Shown here: positions 53,616 to 61,737 of the stretch, piece after piece
How positions within the stretch are numbered: the first letter of the stretch is position 1
How the letters are laid out: each line of letters begins with the position of its first letter
Origin: CAJJDF01 sp965657945
Lineage (GTDB): Bacteria > Bacteroidota > Bacteroidia > Flavobacteriales_D > CAJJDF01
Assembly: GCA_965657945.1 (NCBI GenBank)
Contig: CBFHPW010000002.1
Coordinates: 108,494 to 172,493 of the forward strand
Reading direction: 5' to 3'
Length of the DNA stretch: 64,000 nt
Position numbers and translations under genes: made by a program
The notes under the pieces: model-generated
Databases searched by the model: none
Seen by the model: only the letters and a program-made list of their open reading frames with translations
What the model was told of the DNA's origin: nothing

Positions 53616-53876
53616 TTATAAAACGTATTTATACAACCAAATAAAAAAATAAATGAAGGAAGAAATCATAACTCCTCTTGCCATGTAATCGTTGTTTTTT
53701 CTAAAACACCTTCTTAATAACAAAGCATTGAGTCCTAAACCAAAAAGTAATCCAGAACCTACAACTTGATCTGTTATTCGCTTATCAAACAAATAAAAAA
53801 CCAAGTAGAGCATTGCTACAAACAAAAACGGAAAGAGGATTCCAAGGATTGAGCCTGTTAAAATTTCTTTTTTCAT
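53616..53876 (-). CDS. Small three-segment membrane protein
   Basis: The ATG at 53876 gives 86 residues (MKKEILTGSILGILFPF); the open frame extends 21 residues upstream without a membrane-protein-like start. Three hydrophobic segments lie at about residues 8-28, 38-53 and 63-82, joined by short charged loops (DKRITD, RRCFRKNNDY). I do not recognise a family. It is 10 bases upstream of lpxB on the same strand and may be co-transcribed. Confidence 0.6.
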   Translation of the reverse strand: MKKEILTGSILGILFPFLFVAMLYLVFYLFDKRITDQVVGSGLLFGLGLNALLLRRCFRKNNDYMARGVMISSFIYFFIWLYKYVL

Positions 53877-53957
53877 ACACTCAAAATTAAGAGTAAAATT
53901 GAATTGAATGCTAAACCAATTTGTGATTTGTAAACACATGAATGTGTAAGAACAAAA

Positions 53958-55028
53958 CTAGTTCTTGTGCCTGAAATCGTGGATATTAGTGGTAATTGAA
54001 AAGGTATGAGAATTTCCAGCCAAATTGTAACTTGCAACACTGTAATTCAAATGAAACTTCTTCACCTTAAAAGCAACACCACCCGAAAAACCAACCATCC
54101 CTTTCTTGTCTAAAAACCTTAATTCTTGTCGTCTTCTCACATTGTATCCCAACTGAATATTAAAATTTTTGGACAAAACAATTTCTGTTGCAAAAATAAC
54201 ATGACCTGCAGCTTTGTCTAATATTGTAGGTTCAGCAGCTGGAATTGGTTCAAAAGTATTCGGATCAAAATCTTGAGGAGCTAAAGGGTCGTCATAGGTT
54301 AAATCCCATTGTTGTAGATTGGCTAAAGTCAGAGAAAATCGAAATGGTGCATGTCTCAACTTGTAAGTTACCCCTGCTTGTATATCAAGTGGTAAAGCTT
54401 CGTTATCCGAATACTTGGAAAAAGAAAAACCAATGTTTTGGATAACTAATCCTGCCGAAAAAAGTGAGTTTGGTTTATGATAACTAGCTGCTAAATCTAC
54501 TGCCAATCCATTGGAATAGTAAAAATCATAGATGGAATTAAAAAACTTCAGGTTCGCACCTATTCTTATGTTGGAGTCTATAGCTCTTCCATAGCCTACC
54601 ATCAATGCTAAATCATTGGCAACAAATTCTCCATTGATTTGGCCAGAGGCATCTGCCCGTTTAAACTTTCCATAATTGGCATACATCATAGCCAAATTGA
54701 AAGTTCCTATGTTTTTTACATGATGTGTAAAAGAGGAAAAACCATAATTTATGTCTCCAATATAATTGTGATAGTTTAGGGTTATACTTCCCGATTGCGT
54801 TGAATCCAGAAGAGCTGGATTTGAGATAGTTAAATTCACATCGCTATCCGATAAAGAAATATTTTTGCCTCCCAACCCTTGAATTCGAGAAGAATTTGCT
54901 AGATCTAAAAATTGATAAGATGAACTACCTCCCAATTGTGAAAAAACTGAACTATTTAAACACAGAAAAGCAAGTACAATAATTGTAATCTTTAATAGAG
55001 TTGCTAATTTTATTGTACTTGCTTTCAA
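53958..55028 (-). CDS. porQ: Type IX secretion system protein PorQ
   Basis: PorQ is an outer-membrane beta-barrel of the PorV/PorQ family, part of the attachment complex that modifies T9SS cargo. The 356-residue protein has an export signal (~1-30, ending SVFSQ). The PorQ signature opening LGGSSSYQFLDLANSSRIQG is followed by GGKNISLSDSDVNLTISNPA. Many alternating strands and an aromatic/charged C-terminal strand complete the barrel. The start is uncertain: the TTG at 55028 lies inside a promoter-like element (TTTC-N19-TAAATTTG), and no downstream ATG exists before the signal peptide. The T9SS cargo in this window would use this system. Confidence 0.88.
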   Translation of the reverse strand: MKASTIKLATLLKITIIVLAFLCLNSSVFSQLGGSSSYQFLDLANSSRIQGLGGKNISLSDSDVNLTISNPALLDSTQSGSITLNYHNYIGDINYGFSSFTHHVKNIGTFNLAMMYANYGKFKRADASGQINGEFVANDLALMVGYGRAIDSNIRIGANLKFFNSIYDFYYSNGLAVDLAASYHKPNSLFSAGLVIQNIGFSFSKYSDNEALPLDIQAGVTYKLRHAPFRFSLTLANLQQWDLTYDDPLAPQDFDPNTFEPIPAAEPTILDKAAGHVIFATEIVLSKNFNIQLGYNVRRRQELRFLDKKGMVGFSGGVAFKVKKFHLNYSVASYNLAGNSHTFSITTNIHDFRHKN

Positions 55029-55079
55029 ATTTAATGTCTATTTTCTTGGTAAGAAATCTTTTTCTTAACATCAAAAATA

Positions 55080-55301
55080 TTAGTCACATGATCCGTTTAC
55101 ATACTCTACGCCTGCACAATCTGCGTAAGATTTATTTGCGTATGTTTTGTCGTTACACCCACAAACTGGGGCATAATCAGAAGTAACGTTACAATCTTGT
55201 TCAAAGAACTCTTCACATTTCCCTAAAGGTTTGTTACAACTACTAGCTATAGCCATAAATGCTAATAATACGCCTGTGATTAATACACTGTTTTTTTTCA
55301 T
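55080..55301 (-). CDS. Kazal-type protease-inhibitor lipoprotein 1
   Basis: The 73-residue lipoprotein has the lipobox IASSC (Cys22). The mature part has a Kazal fold (~38-72) with CNVTSDYAPVCGCNDKTY and YADCAGVEYVNGSC, including the family's VCG-x-[DN]-x-x-TY core. Kazal domains inhibit serine proteases by a substrate-like loop. The membrane anchor suggests protection of the cell surface from proteases, perhaps its own secreted ones. It lies 24 bases after a second Kazal gene and shares its direction. Confidence 0.85.
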   Translation of the reverse strand: MKKNSVLITGVLLAFMAIASSCNKPLGKCEEFFEQDCNVTSDYAPVCGCNDKTYANKSYADCAGVEYVNGSCD

Positions 55302-55325
55302 GATCTAAGAGTTTAACGTCAATTA

Positions 55326-55571
55326 TTACTTTTTATTTTTGTCTTTACATTTTCCAGGAACATAGGTAACATTACTACATTTAGCGTGACAAGCATTGAG
55401 GTATGTTTTATTGTCACAACCACAAACTGGTTCGCTAAACGTAGGGCAAACACAACTCTCCATCGTGTTTGGCACACAGGGTTCTTGAACTTGCTCTTTT
55501 TCCTCAATTTGATTGATGACATTACATGAGATCAAAGCAAATATCACCAACAAATAAAAGAATCGAGTCAT
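55326..55571 (-). CDS. Kazal-type protease-inhibitor lipoprotein 2
   Basis: The ATG at 55571 gives 81 residues. The lipobox is ALISC (Cys16) and the mature part has the Kazal core CVCPTFSEPVCGCDNKTY and ACHAKCSNVTYVPGKC. The reactive-loop residues differ from those of the neighbouring copy, so the two may inhibit different proteases. A basic lysine-rich tail (KDKNKK) ends the protein. An in-frame TTG at 55580 is an alternative start. Confidence 0.8.
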   Translation of the reverse strand: MTRFFYLLVIFALISCNVINQIEEKEQVQEPCVPNTMESCVCPTFSEPVCGCDNKTYLNACHAKCSNVTYVPGKCKDKNKK

Positions 55572-55650
55572 AGCAAACAAATATAACTAATATTTGTCAA
55601 TCTACAAGTTCGTCAAGCGAACCCGTTTCAAGGTATTATGACTTCTTCTT

Positions 55651-58077
55651 TTATACCAAAGCCGTATCCAATACTTCCATCATGGTATCGACATAATGAA
55701 ATTCTAACCCTTCGAGGTATTTTGGATTGATGTCTTCAATGTCTTTTCTATTGCTTGAACACAAAACTATTTCCTTAATATCTGCCCTTTTTGCTGCTAA
55801 TATCTTTTCTTTTATCCCTCCTACTGGCAGCACTTTACCCCTCAAGGTGATTTCACCCGTCATAGCCAGGTTAGCCTTTACCTTTCTATTCATAAAAACC
55901 GATGTAAGGGCCGTCAACATTGTAATTCCTGCCGAAGGACCATCTTTCGGAGTAGCTCCCTCTGGCACATGAATATGAACGCTGTTCTTCTCAAAAACCT
56001 CTGTATCTATTCCAATTTTCTTGGCGTTTGACTTTAAGTATTCCATGGCAATCACTGCGGATTCTTTCATCACATCTCCCAAGTTTCCTGTCAGTGTCAA
56101 TTTTTCTTTCCCTGGAGACAAACTAGTCTCAATAAACAATATATCTCCACCGTTTTGAGTCCAAGCCAAGCCCGTTACCACCCCCGGAATATCGTTCCCT
56201 TGGTACTTGTCTTTAGGGTGAGCTGGTCCTAATATTTTTACTAGGTCATCTTGTTTGATTTCTATTTCAAACTCCTCCTCTAAGGCAATTTGTTTGGCTC
56301 TAAAACGAACTAGCTTCGAAATTCTTTTTTCTAATCCTCTTACTCCACTTTCATTGGTGTAGTTTTCCACTACCTTTTCGAGTACCTCCTCACCTATTTG
56401 CACCTTGTCCGCAGAAACTCCAGTCTCATTTATTTGCTTTGGCAACAAATATTTATTGGCAATTTGTACCTTTTCTTCGATGGTATAGCCATTTATTTCA
56501 ATGATTTCCATTCTATCTCTAAGTGCAGGCTGAATGGTATTGAGGCTATTTGCAGTAGCGATAAACATAACATTGGATAAATCGTAATCGAGCTCCACAT
56601 AATTGTCGTTAAATGTTCCGTTTTGTTCAGGGTCAAGTACTTCCAATAATGCTGATGAAGGGTCTCCGTGAGAGTCTCTCGCCAATTTATCAATTTCATC
56701 TAATACAAAAACGGGGTTTGACGCTTTTACTTTCTTTAAATTTTGAAGAACTTTACCTGGCATGGCACCAATGTAGGTCTTTCTATGCCCTCTAATTTCT
56801 GCCTCGTCTCTCAATCCTCCTAAAGACATTCGCACATACTTTCTTCCTATTGCCTCAGCTATAGATTTACCAAGTGAGGTTTTTCCAACTCCTGGAGGGC
56901 CATACAAACAGATAATAGGAGCTTTCATATTCTTCTTAAGCTTCAATACGGCTAAATGCTCTATTACTCTTTCTTTTACCTTCTCTAAACCAAAATGATC
57001 TCGATCCAAGATTTCTTGGGCTTTTTTCAAATCAAACACATCCTTAGTTTTCTTCTTCCAAGGTAAATCTGTCAAGAGTTGTAAGTAGTTCAATTGAACA
57101 GAATATTCAGCAGCCTGCGGATTCATTCGTTCCAACTTACCCAACTCCTTTTCAAATGTTTCCTTAACCTTCTTACTCCATTTCTTCTTTCTTCCCTTCT
57201 TTCTTAATTCTTCTACCTCTTGTTGACCTGGATTATCTCCCAACTCCTCTTGTATCTGGCGCATTTGCTGATGCAAAAAGTAATCTCTTTGTTGTTTATC
57301 CAAATCCGTCCTAACTTTCGATTGAATATCATTTTTCAACTCCAACAACTGCAATTCGTTCGTCAAGTTTTGTAGCAGTAATCTTGCCCTTTCATTCATA
57401 TCAAGAACTTCAAGCATTTTTTGCTTTTCGGAAACATCCGCATTCAAATTAGATGAAATGAAATTGATCATGAAAGTTGGACTTTCAATGTTGTTGATTG
57501 CAAAAGAGGCTTCAGATGGAATACTGGGTGACTCCTTAATGATTTGCAGAGCCAAATCCTTCAAGGACGAAAATAACGCAAAAAATTCAGGGTCATTTTC
57601 ATCTGGTTTGGTTTCTTTAAATGTATCAATCTTTGCTCTCAAGTATGGTGATTCTTGAGTAAACTCTTCAATTTCAAACCTTCGCTTACCTTGAATAATC
57701 ACTGTTGTACTGCCATCAGGCATTTTTAAATGTTTCAATATTTGACCAACTGTACCAATTTTGTGCACATCTGCAGATCCAGGGTCTTCAATTTTATCAT
57801 TTTTCTGAGATACCACACCCAAAATCTTATTTCCAGCGTAGGCTTCTTTAATCAGCTTAATCGACTTATCCCTTCCTACCGTAATAGGAATAACAACTCC
57901 CGGAAATAACACATTGTTTTTTAAGGACAAAATAGGCAGATCATCAGGAAATTCTTCCTTATTCATCTCATCCTCATCTTCGGTTGTGATTAGAGGTATA
58001 AACTCACCTTCGTCATTGGATTGAGCAAAGTGTAAAAATCCATCTTCCATTTTTTCATTCATACTATAGTGGGTCAT
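55651..58077 (-). CDS. lon: ATP-dependent protease Lon
   Basis: The 808-residue Lon has an N-terminal substrate domain (~45-240), a coiled coil with KVRTDLDKQQRDYFLHQQ, an AAA+ module with Walker A GPPGVGKTSLG and Walker B VFVLDEIDK, and the C-terminal peptidase. The catalytic dyad is Ser715 (DGPSAGIT) and Lys758 (GGIKEK), separated by 43 residues as in E. coli Lon. The N-terminal acidic extension (~1-45) is typical of Bacteroidota. It degrades misfolded and regulatory proteins. No heat-shock box was identified upstream. Confidence 0.96.
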   Translation of the reverse strand: MTHYSMNEKMEDGFLHFAQSNDEGEFIPLITTEDEDEMNKEEFPDDLPILSLKNNVLFPGVVIPITVGRDKSIKLIKEAYAGNKILGVVSQKNDKIEDPGSADVHKIGTVGQILKHLKMPDGSTTVIIQGKRRFEIEEFTQESPYLRAKIDTFKETKPDENDPEFFALFSSLKDLALQIIKESPSIPSEASFAINNIESPTFMINFISSNLNADVSEKQKMLEVLDMNERARLLLQNLTNELQLLELKNDIQSKVRTDLDKQQRDYFLHQQMRQIQEELGDNPGQQEVEELRKKGRKKKWSKKVKETFEKELGKLERMNPQAAEYSVQLNYLQLLTDLPWKKKTKDVFDLKKAQEILDRDHFGLEKVKERVIEHLAVLKLKKNMKAPIICLYGPPGVGKTSLGKSIAEAIGRKYVRMSLGGLRDEAEIRGHRKTYIGAMPGKVLQNLKKVKASNPVFVLDEIDKLARDSHGDPSSALLEVLDPEQNGTFNDNYVELDYDLSNVMFIATANSLNTIQPALRDRMEIIEINGYTIEEKVQIANKYLLPKQINETGVSADKVQIGEEVLEKVVENYTNESGVRGLEKRISKLVRFRAKQIALEEEFEIEIKQDDLVKILGPAHPKDKYQGNDIPGVVTGLAWTQNGGDILFIETSLSPGKEKLTLTGNLGDVMKESAVIAMEYLKSNAKKIGIDTEVFEKNSVHIHVPEGATPKDGPSAGITMLTALTSVFMNRKVKANLAMTGEITLRGKVLPVGGIKEKILAAKRADIKEIVLCSSNRKDIEDINPKYLEGLEFHYVDTMMEVLDTALV

Positions 58078-58208
58078 TTTGACAGATTCATAATTAGGTG
58101 GTTCCTAAAATTACATCTATTCAAATGGTTAAATTAAAACTAATCGACTGACTAACAATTGTTTTCATTGCAATTGAATGTTTCAGTCAATTCTTAAAGT
58201 CAATACTT

Positions 58209-58400
58209 GTGCCAGTTTCATTTTTAGGTAATTCTGTCTGTAAGTTGAAAATTGTAAGTAACTTTAATCATGAAAAAAATACTGATGGAACCCTAATGAA
58301 TTTGGATAAAATAGACGTTTACAACTTATCAAAAGGAGTTTATCTTTTGCGACTCCATCATCCAAAGGGAGTTTGGGTAAAAAAAATTATAGTATGTTAA
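58209..58400 (+). pseudogene. Truncated T9SS type A sorting-domain fragment
   Basis: A 63-codon frame starting with GTG ends in the classical T9SS tail pattern IDVYNLSKGVYLLRL then GVWVKKIIV and C. Upstream, PVSFLGNSV matches the expected central strand of the sorting domain. The frame is open back to a stop near 58149 but has no proper start, signal peptide or cargo domain. It therefore looks like the surviving 3' end of a lost cargo gene. It overlaps the next gene's start by 7 bases. Confidence 0.55.
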
Positions 58401-58951
58401 AAGAAATCACAGCCAAAGAATTCACAAAAATTGAAAGTTTGGAGCGCGCGATTTATCGAGAGTGTTCATTCATTCAGTGTGAATTTTCTGGGAAGGTATT
58501 TTCTAATTTTGAATTCTTAGATTGCGAATTCATAGACTGCAATTTGAGTAATGTTGAGTTAGCCCATACTTCACTCAAAACAGTATCCTTTTCTGGTTCC
58601 AAACTCATTGGTGTTCAATTTCATTCTGTGAATCCATTTCTTTTCAAAGTAAAATTCAATTCCTGCAACTTGAACCTGAGCTCGTTTTACGCTCTCAACT
58701 TAAATAAAACAAAGTTTAGAGAATGTGACATACAAGAAGTTGATTTTACAGAAACTAACTTAACTGAATCACTCTTTGAGTCTTGTAATCTCAGTAATGC
58801 AATTTTTGATAAAACAAACTTATCTAAAGCGGATTTTCGAACGGCCGATGATTTTAACATAGACCCAACTAGGAATAACATAAAAAAAGCCAGATTTACT
58901 CGTGAGAATATATCTGGCTTAGTTTCAAGTTTTGGAATTGTTATTTCGTAA
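58394..58951 (+). CDS. Pentapeptide-repeat protein, Qnr-like
   Basis: The 185-residue right-handed quadrilateral beta-helix protein has repeated A/C-x-[LF]-x-x units: CSFIQCEFSGKVFSNFEF, DCEFIDCNLSN, SFSGSKLIGVQF, FRECDIQEVDFTETNLTES. The C-terminal cap has ADFRTADDFNID followed by NNIKKARFT, which resembles the end of Qnr and related DNA-gyrase-protecting proteins. It is shorter than Qnr (about 215 residues), so a role in gyrase protection is only possible. The start ATG at 58394 is used because an upstream TTG would run into the T9SS fragment. It is convergent with the next gene, with an 11-base overlap. Confidence 0.8.
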   Translation: MLKEITAKEFTKIESLERAIYRECSFIQCEFSGKVFSNFEFLDCEFIDCNLSNVELAHTSLKTVSFSGSKLIGVQFHSVNPFLFKVKFNSCNLNLSSFYALNLNKTKFRECDIQEVDFTETNLTESLFESCNLSNAIFDKTNLSKADFRTADDFNIDPTRNNIKKARFTRENISGLVSSFGIVIS

Positions 58952-59729
58952 CTACCATTCTTTTCGTTATTTTCTTTCCATCTAATTCAAGTGAATAGAA
59001 GTATATTCCTTTGCTTAGTTGCTGTGCATTGTATTCAATGCTGTTTTGTCCCTCCTTAGCAGAATACTGATTAGTATATACAGTTTTTCCTAATAAATTC
59101 ATGACCGAAAAATGAACTGTTGTATTCCCTTTTACTGAATATAGAATCGTTGTACTTTCAGAAAACGGATTTGGGAAATTTTGTTCCACTGCCAATTCAG
59201 AATTCTCATTCTCCTCAAGGCTTGTCGTATTAATCACAATTCGGTACCCATTGATATCCCCTGTACCCGTTTGGGCGAGTGGCCCCCCAATTGTCTTACC
59301 TTCAAGTGTAATAATCAAAGGAAAAGTTCCGGTAACTGATGGAGTTCCTATTATTCTTAAACAACCATAAGCACCTCCATTCCATTTACAATCTACTGTA
59401 TTGCAAAAAATACTGTCTGTCGTAGAAGCAGAAGATGTGAAACTAATACCTGCTGGCAACCCAGTAACATTAATCAGTTGAAGAGTTGCTAATTGTATAG
59501 CTGGCAACGTTGGATCCAATTCGTTTGCGTACTGAGGCAGCTTGAAGGATAAAAACGTGTCATACTGAACTCCAATTTGAGCAGGAGGAAGATTGTCTGT
59601 TGTGTCAGGCATAATCCCCCAAGTATCAGGAGATATGTAGGCATCCAAACCAGAAACATCGACAGCGCATGTTTGTGAATATCCAATAAATGTCGCTGAC
59701 ATTAATAAAGAAAGAATTATTTTTTTCAT
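58941..59729 (-). CDS. Secreted T9SS type A cargo protein
   Basis: The 262-residue protein has a signal peptide (~1-18, ending IGYSQ), a cysteine-containing beta-rich domain (about 20-165, with VTGLPAGISFTSS, CKWNGGAYGCLRIIGTPSVTG and a putative Ig-like fold), and a C-terminal sorting domain (~180-262: VEQNFPNPFSESTTILY, LLGKTVYTNQYS, LSKGIYFYSLELDGK). It should be exported and anchored by the type IX system. The Ig-like segment resembles putative cell-surface binding domains; function unknown. It lies 25 bases after the STAS gene. Confidence 0.8.
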   Translation of the reverse strand: MKKIILSLLMSATFIGYSQTCAVDVSGLDAYISPDTWGIMPDTTDNLPPAQIGVQYDTFLSFKLPQYANELDPTLPAIQLATLQLINVTGLPAGISFTSSASTTDSIFCNTVDCKWNGGAYGCLRIIGTPSVTGTFPLIITLEGKTIGGPLAQTGTGDINGYRIVINTTSLEENENSELAVEQNFPNPFSESTTILYSVKGNTTVHFSVMNLLGKTVYTNQYSAKEGQNSIEYNAQQLSKGIYFYSLELDGKKITKRMVVTK

Positions 59730-59754
59730 TGTTATAAATTAAAAACCGAAGTAA

Positions 59755-60093
59755 TTATTTCATCATCTCTTCGGCTTGGTTTATTTCATTTGTAATGTGT
59801 AATACTTTGTCCAATTGAGATATTTCTATCATTTTTTGAACCATCTCTTGCAGAGAGTTGATCACAAATTTACCTTCTATCTCATTGCATAGTCTATTAC
59901 CGATGAGAAGTGCACTCAACCCCGAAGAATCGCAATACTTTACCTCATTCATGTCCACAATAATGTTTTTGTTTCCTTGTTTATTTAAGGTGACTAATTG
60001 TGATTTTAAATCAGGAGAGTTGACACTGTTTAGTTTTTCCTCTTTGATTTTCAGCAAACTATAGTTACTTTTTTCTTCAATTGTAATACTCAT
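59755..60093 (-). CDS. STAS-domain (anti-sigma-factor-antagonist-like) protein
   Basis: The 112-residue protein has a single STAS fold. The conserved phosphorylation site is DSSGLS with Asp55 and Ser56/Ser57 in VKYCDSSGLSALLIGN. Such proteins switch partners with an anti-sigma kinase, or act as modulators of other signalling complexes. No anti-sigma factor or PP2C phosphatase is adjacent, so the partner is unknown. A perfect -7 element on this strand (60148-60155) overlaps the pyrB stop and gives a leader of about 50 bases. Confidence 0.82.
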   Translation of the reverse strand: MSITIEEKSNYSLLKIKEEKLNSVNSPDLKSQLVTLNKQGNKNIIVDMNEVKYCDSSGLSALLIGNRLCNEIEGKFVINSLQEMVQKMIEISQLDKVLHITNEINQAEEMMK

Positions 60094-60147
60094 TTTGAAT
60101 AGGGCTATAAAATTTATATCCTAAGATAGAATAAATATTATACAATT

Positions 60148-60155
60148 CAAAGTTA
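60148..60155 (-). promoter_or_regulatory. -7 element for the STAS gene
   Basis: Minus-strand TAACTTTG matches the -7 consensus perfectly and overlaps the pyrB stop codon (60153-60155). The -33 side is not clear. It suggests that the STAS gene is also transcribed independently of pyrB. Confidence 0.4.
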
Positions 60156-61076
60156 AATCTTTCCCGCTAGCAAGTAGATGACAGCCATTCTTATTGCTAC
60201 ACCGTTTTCCACTTGGTTCAAAATAATGGCATTGTCAGAGTCCGCAATTTCACTTGAAATTTCTACCCCTCTGTTTATTGGTCCTGGATGCATGATTACA
60301 ATTTCCTTGTTCAAGGAGTTCAATATTTCTTGAGTCAATCCATATTGGAGTGTATACTCTTTCAGGGAAGGAAAATGCTTTATTTCCTGCCTTTCATGCT
60401 GAATTCGGAGCATATTGGCCACATCGCACCACTCCAATGCTTTTTTAAGATTTGTTTCTACTTTCACTCCCAACGATTCAATGTGTTTTGGCATCAAAGT
60501 TAAAGGTCCACAAACCTTTACCTCTGCGCCTAGTTTTTGAAGGCAATATATGTTGGAAAGTGCCACTCTAGAATGAAGGATATCTCCCACAATCACGACT
60601 TTTTTTCCTTTTACATCTCCGAGCTTTTCGCGGATAGAATATGCATCTAGCAGAGCTTGAGTTGGATGTTCGTGTGTTCCGTCTCCTGCATTAACAATAA
60701 CAGAGTCAATGTGTTTGGAGAGAAACTCTGCCGCTCCCGGACTTGGATGCCTCATGACAACCATGTCTACTTTCATAGCCAGAATATTATTCACAGTATC
60801 AATCAATGTTTCACCTTTCTTTACACTTGAGCTTGCTGCAGAAAAATTTACCACATCAGCAGAGAGTCTTTTTTCTGCTAATTCAAAAGACAATTTAGTT
60901 CGAGTAGAATTTTCGAAAAACAAATTGGCTATGGTAATGTCTCTCAGTGTCGGTACTTTTTTTATCGGTCTGTTAATAATATCTTTAAAATTATCTGCTA
61001 CTTGGAAAATCATGTCTATGTCTTCCTTTTGCAAATGCTCTATTCCCAATAAATGTTTTGTACTCAGTCCTTTCAT
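60153..61076 (-). CDS. pyrB: Aspartate carbamoyltransferase catalytic subunit
   Basis: PyrB condenses carbamoyl phosphate and aspartate, the second step of pyrimidine synthesis. The 307-residue protein has the carbamoyl-phosphate motif FFENSTRTKLSFE near residue 53, the aspartate-loop HPTQALLDAYS, and a C-terminal HPGPINRGVEI. The sequence fits the free catalytic trimer type, and no pyrI regulatory subunit gene follows. It overlaps pyrR by 4 bases, so the two form one operon. Confidence 0.95.
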   Translation of the reverse strand: MKGLSTKHLLGIEHLQKEDIDMIFQVADNFKDIINRPIKKVPTLRDITIANLFFENSTRTKLSFELAEKRLSADVVNFSAASSSVKKGETLIDTVNNILAMKVDMVVMRHPSPGAAEFLSKHIDSVIVNAGDGTHEHPTQALLDAYSIREKLGDVKGKKVVIVGDILHSRVALSNIYCLQKLGAEVKVCGPLTLMPKHIESLGVKVETNLKKALEWCDVANMLRIQHERQEIKHFPSLKEYTLQYGLTQEILNSLNKEIVIMHPGPINRGVEISSEIADSDNAIILNQVENGVAIRMAVIYLLAGKI

Positions 61077-61615
61077 TTTTTTACCAATATTACTTTGTCT
61101 GTTCCATCAATTTCTTGCCACATCACTTCCACTCTCTCGTTAGAAAGTGTATCGATATATTTGCCAACATAGTTTGCCTCAATGGGCAAATTTCTGCTAA
61201 ATCTTCTATCCACCAATACGAGTAACTCGATGGAGGTTGGTCTACCGTATGTAAGAAGCGCATCCATTGCAGCACGAATTGTTCTACCAGAAAACAACAC
61301 ATCGTCCACTAAGATTACTTTTTTATCCTCAATCGAAAAGTCTAGGTTGGTAACGCTTGGCAAGAGCGGTTTGTCTTTTCTTCTGAAATCATCCCTAAAA
61401 AACGTTGTATCAATAGAACCTGTAAGCACGTCTATACCGCTCAATTCTTTGAGCTTTTTTTGCAAACGATTCGCTACATAAATTCCTCTTGGTTGAACAC
61501 CAATAAGGACTGAGTTTTCAAAAAGGTTGTGATTTTCGATTAATTGACGAGTTAATCTTGATATAAGAATGTTGATTTCAGTTTTATTGAGTATTTCTCT
61601 CTCTTGTAAACTCAT
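61073..61615 (-). CDS. pyrR: Bifunctional PyrR: pyrimidine regulator / uracil phosphoribosyltransferase
   Basis: The 180-residue protein belongs to the PyrR family. The PRPP-binding motif VILVDDVLFSGRTIRAAMDAL is near residue 100, and LLVLVDRRFSRNLPIEANYVGKY is in the C-terminal part. In Firmicutes PyrR binds attenuators in pyr mRNA; here the leader between the promoter (61665-61672) and the ATG is only about 45 bases and shows no terminator/antiterminator pair. The enzyme activity (uracil salvage) is likely kept. It overlaps pyrB by 4 bases. Confidence 0.92.
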   Translation of the reverse strand: MSLQEREILNKTEINILISRLTRQLIENHNLFENSVLIGVQPRGIYVANRLQKKLKELSGIDVLTGSIDTTFFRDDFRRKDKPLLPSVTNLDFSIEDKKVILVDDVLFSGRTIRAAMDALLTYGRPTSIELLVLVDRRFSRNLPIEANYVGKYIDTLSNERVEVMWQEIDGTDKVILVKK

Positions 61616-61664
61616 TGATCGTCTCGGGGTAAAGTGAGTATTAAAAAATCTGTTTCTTAAAAAA

Positions 61665-61672
61665 CAAAGGTA
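61665..61672 (-). promoter_or_regulatory. -7 element for pyrR-pyrB
   Basis: Minus-strand TACCTTTG is a perfect TAnnTTTG. The -33 side falls inside the T run of the rpsA terminator (61674-61712) and has no TTTG at 19 bases. The transcription start is expected near 61660, giving a leader of about 45 bases. Confidence 0.45.
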
Positions 61673-61674
61673 AC

Positions 61675-61712
61675 AAAAAAAAACTCTTCCCGATTTTTCG
61701 AGAAGAGTTTTT
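61675..61712 (-). terminator. Intrinsic terminator after rpsA
   Basis: Minus-strand stem of 11 bp (AAAAACTCTTC side 61679-61689, GAAGAGTTTTT side 61702-61712) encloses an inner CGA/TCG stem-loop. On this strand it ends in a long T run from the A tract at 61675-61683. It begins about 26 bases after the rpsA stop. Confidence 0.8.
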
Positions 61713-61737
61713 AGGTTGCTTAAATTGGGTGTGAAAT

